Source: JBCBTJ01 sp964597685 (GTDB lineage Bacteria; Pseudomonadota; Alphaproteobacteria; Caulobacterales; Hyphomonadaceae). Taken from it: a DNA stretch of 33,310 nucleotides. Below, piece by piece: positions 31,458 to 33,310 of the stretch (its first letter is position 1; each line of letters begins with the position of its first letter). The translations under genes were made by a program, and so were the position numbers. The notes beneath the pieces were generated by a model that saw only the letters and a program-made list of their open reading frames with translations, had not been told where the DNA came from and searched no databases. The DNA lies in NCBI GenBank assembly GCA_964597685.1, contig CAZQZC010000007.1, forward strand, positions 1 through 33,310. The letters run 5' to 3'.

Positions 31458-32504
31458 ATGGCGATGCTCGCGCCGCTTCCCAGACACTTAGCCGAGACGC
31501 CTTGGCCAACGGCGGGATGGCCCGTGGGCGAGCTTGGCGCGCACGTCGACGCCGAAACGCTGGACAGCCTCCTCGACGACGCGTTCGCAGACCCGGCGCC
31601 GTCCCGTTTGGGGGAGACCCACGCCTTGGTCGTTGTTCAAGCCGGTCGCCTGGTCGCCGAGCGCTATTGGCGCGATTACGCCGCCGATCAGACCTATCCG
31701 TCCTGGTCGATGGCCAAGAGCGTCACCCATGCGTTGATCGGCGTGCTCGTGCGCGATGGTCTGATCGATATCCACGCCCCGGCGGACGTTCCGGAATGGC
31801 GCCAAGCATCGAACGACCGGCGTGCAGAGATCACGCTCGACCAATTGCTGCGGATGTCCAGCGGCTTGGCGTTCGTCGAGGATTACGTGGATTCCGGCGT
31901 GTCTGACGTGATCGAGATGCTCTTCGGCAAAGGGGCCTCGGATACGGCGGCGTTCGCTGCAGGGTTTCCGCTTGCGCATGCGCCGGATGCGGCCTGGAGC
32001 TATTCCAGCGGCACGAGCAATATTGTGGCCCGCTGTGCGGCGCGCGCGCTCGGCCTCGCGGGCGACGACTTTGAGCGTTGGATGCGCCGCGAAATTCTCG
32101 ACCCCATCGGCATGACCTCCGCCCTGCCGAAATTCGATGGGGCGGGGACGTTTATCGGGTCTTCATTCTGTTACGCGACCGCGCGCGATTTCGCGAAATT
32201 CGGCCTTTTGTATCTGCGCGACGGCGTCTGGGACGGGGTGCGCCTGCTGCCGGCCGGATGGGTCGATTATGCGCGGACGCCGACGCCGGTCCCGCCGGAG
32301 GAGCCGCTTGGCTACGGCGCTCATTGGTGGCTCCGCATGGCCGGTCCGGACAGCTTTTCCGCCAACGGATATCAGGGCCAATACACGCTAATGGTTCCGA
32401 GCCGCGACTTGATCATTGTCCGCCACGGGAACTCGCCGGCTGAGGCGCGCGAGGCCGTTGAACAATGGCTCGCCGATGTCGCAGCGTGTTTCAGTTCGAG
32501 CTAA
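31458..32504 (+). CDS. Serine hydrolase of the class C beta-lactamase fold
   Basis: A 348-residue penicillin-binding-like esterase/beta-lactamase-fold protein. The active site S84-M-A-K87 (SxxK), the second motif Y182-S-S184 and a C-terminal NGYQGQ segment in place of the KTG strand match the class. No signal peptide is seen, so it is probably cytoplasmic, unlike real AmpC enzymes. Family members hydrolyse esters, D-amino acid peptides or lactones (for example 6-aminohexanoate-dimer hydrolase types). AGAAGG lies upstream of ATG 31458. A long hairpin follows the stop. Confidence 0.9.
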   Translation: MAMLAPLPRHLAETPWPTAGWPVGELGAHVDAETLDSLLDDAFADPAPSRLGETHALVVVQAGRLVAERYWRDYAADQTYPSWSMAKSVTHALIGVLVRDGLIDIHAPADVPEWRQASNDRRAEITLDQLLRMSSGLAFVEDYVDSGVSDVIEMLFGKGASDTAAFAAGFPLAHAPDAAWSYSSGTSNIVARCAARALGLAGDDFERWMRREILDPIGMTSALPKFDGAGTFIGSSFCYATARDFAKFGLLYLRDGVWDGVRLLPAGWVDYARTPTPVPPEEPLGYGAHWWLRMAGPDSFSANGYQGQYTLMVPSRDLIIVRHGNSPAEAREAVEQWLADVAACFSSS

Positions 32505-32516
32505 GTGGGGACGCAA

Positions 32517-32549
32517 CGACCGTCGCCGTAAGACTGTCGGCGACGGTCG
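32517..32549 (+). terminator. Long GC hairpin after the serine hydrolase
   Basis: A perfect 12-base stem (CGACCGTCGCCG with CGGCGACGGTCG) and a nine-base loop begin 13 bases after the stop codon. There is no T-tract after it (GGCCCCCG follows), so it may be an intrinsic terminator without U-run, a Rho-site hairpin or an RNA-stability element. Confidence 0.5.
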
Positions 32550-32822
32550 GCCCCCGCGGCGTCCGCCCACGCCGATGCTTCTAATAGCAATATTTCAGCA
32601 TTTGGCATGTCACAATTTCCAAAAAGTACAATGAATTCGATTGCGAAAGTCGAATGTTCAATCGTCAGGCGAGCGCTCCGGAAATTTCGGGCGCCTTGTT
32701 GACCTGAAGCTTTGGCCGGACTAATCCCCGCTCTGTCGTTAGCAGTCGGCTAGAGGGAGTGCTAACACGCTCCCCGGGCGACGGCGACGTCACAGGTTTA
32801 ACCCATAGCATAAGAGGGTCTC
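32550..32822 (+). promoter_or_regulatory. groES upstream region with AT-rich tract and promoter
   Basis: The 318-base gap between the hydrolase and groES holds the hairpin at 32517-32549, then an AT-rich tract at about 32580-32665 that contrasts with the genome. A short inverted repeat (CGATTG 32638-32643, CAATCG 32659-32664) sits in the tract. A sigma-70-like pair follows, TTGACC (32699-32704) and TAATCC (32722-32727) with a 17-base spacer, and then the CIRCE element. No gene is seen in this gap. Confidence 0.5.
32739..32765. promoter_or_regulatory. CIRCE element (HrcA operator)
   Basis: TTAGCAGTC, nine bases, then GAGTGCTAA. The consensus is TTAGCACTC-N9-GAGTGCTAA, so only one base of the left arm deviates. 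It lies about 12 bases after the candidate -10 and 57 bases before groES. Heat-shock control by HrcA repression is expected from well-studied CIRCE sites. Confidence 0.93.
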
Positions 32823-33113
32823 ATGGGCTTCCGTCCGCTGCACGACCGGGTTCTGGTCCGCCGCATCGAAGAAAGCGAAACCACCAAAGGCGGCATCATT
32901 ATTCCCGACACCGCCAAGGAAAAGCCGCAGGAAGGCGAAGTCATCGCTGTCGGCGCCGGATCGATTGGCGACGACAATGAACGCGTGGCGCTCGACGTCA
33001 AACCCGGCGACCGCGTCCTGTTCGGCAAATGGTCGGGCTCCGAAGTGACGCTCGACGGCGAAGAGCTGCTCATCATGAAAGAGAGCGACATCCTCGGCGT
33101 CGTCGAAGGCTAA
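32823..33113 (+). CDS. groES: Co-chaperonin GroES
   Basis: A 96-residue Hsp10 that forms the heptameric lid of GroEL. It begins FRPLHDRVLVRRIEESETTKG compressed across residues 3-23, with the mobile loop (about 17-35, ending GGIIIPDTA) that contacts GroEL. The roof-loop area (about 45-55) and the closing segment EELLIMKESDILGVVE also fit. Length and sequence are standard. It is followed after 48 bases by groEL and preceded by a CIRCE element. Confidence 0.97.
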   Translation: MGFRPLHDRVLVRRIEESETTKGGIIIPDTAKEKPQEGEVIAVGAGSIGDDNERVALDVKPGDRVLFGKWSGSEVTLDGEELLIMKESDILGVVEG

Positions 33114-33161
33114 TTCCCGCCTCGATCATTCCAACCACTCAAATCTGAAAGGTAGACGAAC

Positions 33162-33310
33162 ATGGCTGCCAAGATCGTCAAATTCGGCGCGTCCGCGCGC
33201 GACAAAATGCTTTTAGGCGTCGATACACTGGCCGACGCCGTCAAGGTCACCCTCGGTCCGAAGGGCCGTAACGTCGTGATCGAGAAGTCCTTCGGCGCCC
33301 CGCGCACCAC
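33162..33310 (+). CDS. groEL: Chaperonin GroEL (partial, N-terminus only)
   Basis: The first 49 codons of GroEL, cut by the right edge of the window. The visible sequence has the family N-terminus (AAKIVKFGASARDKMLLGVD) and the start of the ATP-binding motif, VTLGPKGRNVVIEKSFG. Full-length proteins are about 545 residues, so most of the gene is missing. AAAGG lies at 33148-33152, before the ATG. It forms an operon with groES under the same CIRCE control. Confidence 0.97.
   Translation, partial: MAAKIVKFGASARDKMLLGVDTLADAVKVTLGPKGRNVVIEKSFGAPRT

Noticed and set aside
33110..33310. Minus-strand ORF at the right edge
   Set aside because: Antisense to groEL, which is unmistakable in the other direction.

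Overview
The window is a high-GC chromosomal segment of an alphaproteobacterium. The best lineage signals are gapR (DUF2312), a DUF3126 gene beside cysE, and a 41-residue L36 that lacks most zinc-binding cysteines. A Caulobacterales, Hyphomonadaceae or Parvularcula-like affiliation is plausible but is inferred from protein resemblance only. I see no rRNA, tRNA, insertion sequence, prophage or CRISPR array.

Left end (1-3027, minus strand). Four genes read leftward: a conserved hypothetical, a TlpA-like redoxin with a CPGC motif, a membrane-anchored peroxiredoxin-like protein with a WCPLC motif, and a PLP enzyme that runs off the window edge. The PLP enzyme resembles CqsA/LqsA, the alpha-hydroxyketone autoinducer synthases of Vibrio and Legionella, over its whole visible length. 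It is joined to the peroxiredoxin by an ATGA start-stop overlap. A CqsA-type quorum-sensing signal synthase inside a thiol-redox operon of an alphaproteobacterium is the most notable content here.

Metabolic block (3206-9326, plus strand). A pair of acyl-CoA dehydrogenases probably forms a heteromer. It is followed by prephenate dehydratase and an aromatic/aspartate aminotransferase (phenylalanine synthesis), then three small uncharacterised genes, the last with lower GC. The prephenate dehydratase has an in-frame stop inside its ACT domain.

Middle (9488-14257). A small hypothetical and a thiolase-superfamily protein without the usual nucleophilic cysteine are on the minus strand. A DedA-family membrane protein, a Na+/Ca2+ exchanger-family antiporter and QueF (queuosine synthesis) are on the plus strand, with a nitroreductase convergent to queF.

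Efflux and osmoprotection (14300-22938, plus strand). A TetR regulator is followed by an adaptor and an RND pump, with matching TGAACG-G-CGTTYA operators before the regulator and before the adaptor. Then come cysE, a DUF3126 gene, and a two-gene ABC importer for quaternary-amine osmoprotectants whose permease and binding protein are fused (OpuF-like).

Right part. A Baeyer-Villiger-type flavin monooxygenase and a short-chain dehydrogenase form one minus-strand group. A second minus-strand group carries rpmJ, a HAD phosphatase, a TPR protein, a lipoprotein-like alpha/beta hydrolase, gapR and a basic low-complexity protein, with several tight junctions. On the plus strand follow an MltB-type lytic transglycosylase, an MFS exporter, a beta-lactamase-fold serine hydrolase, and groES-groEL behind a CIRCE element. 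groEL is cut by the right edge.
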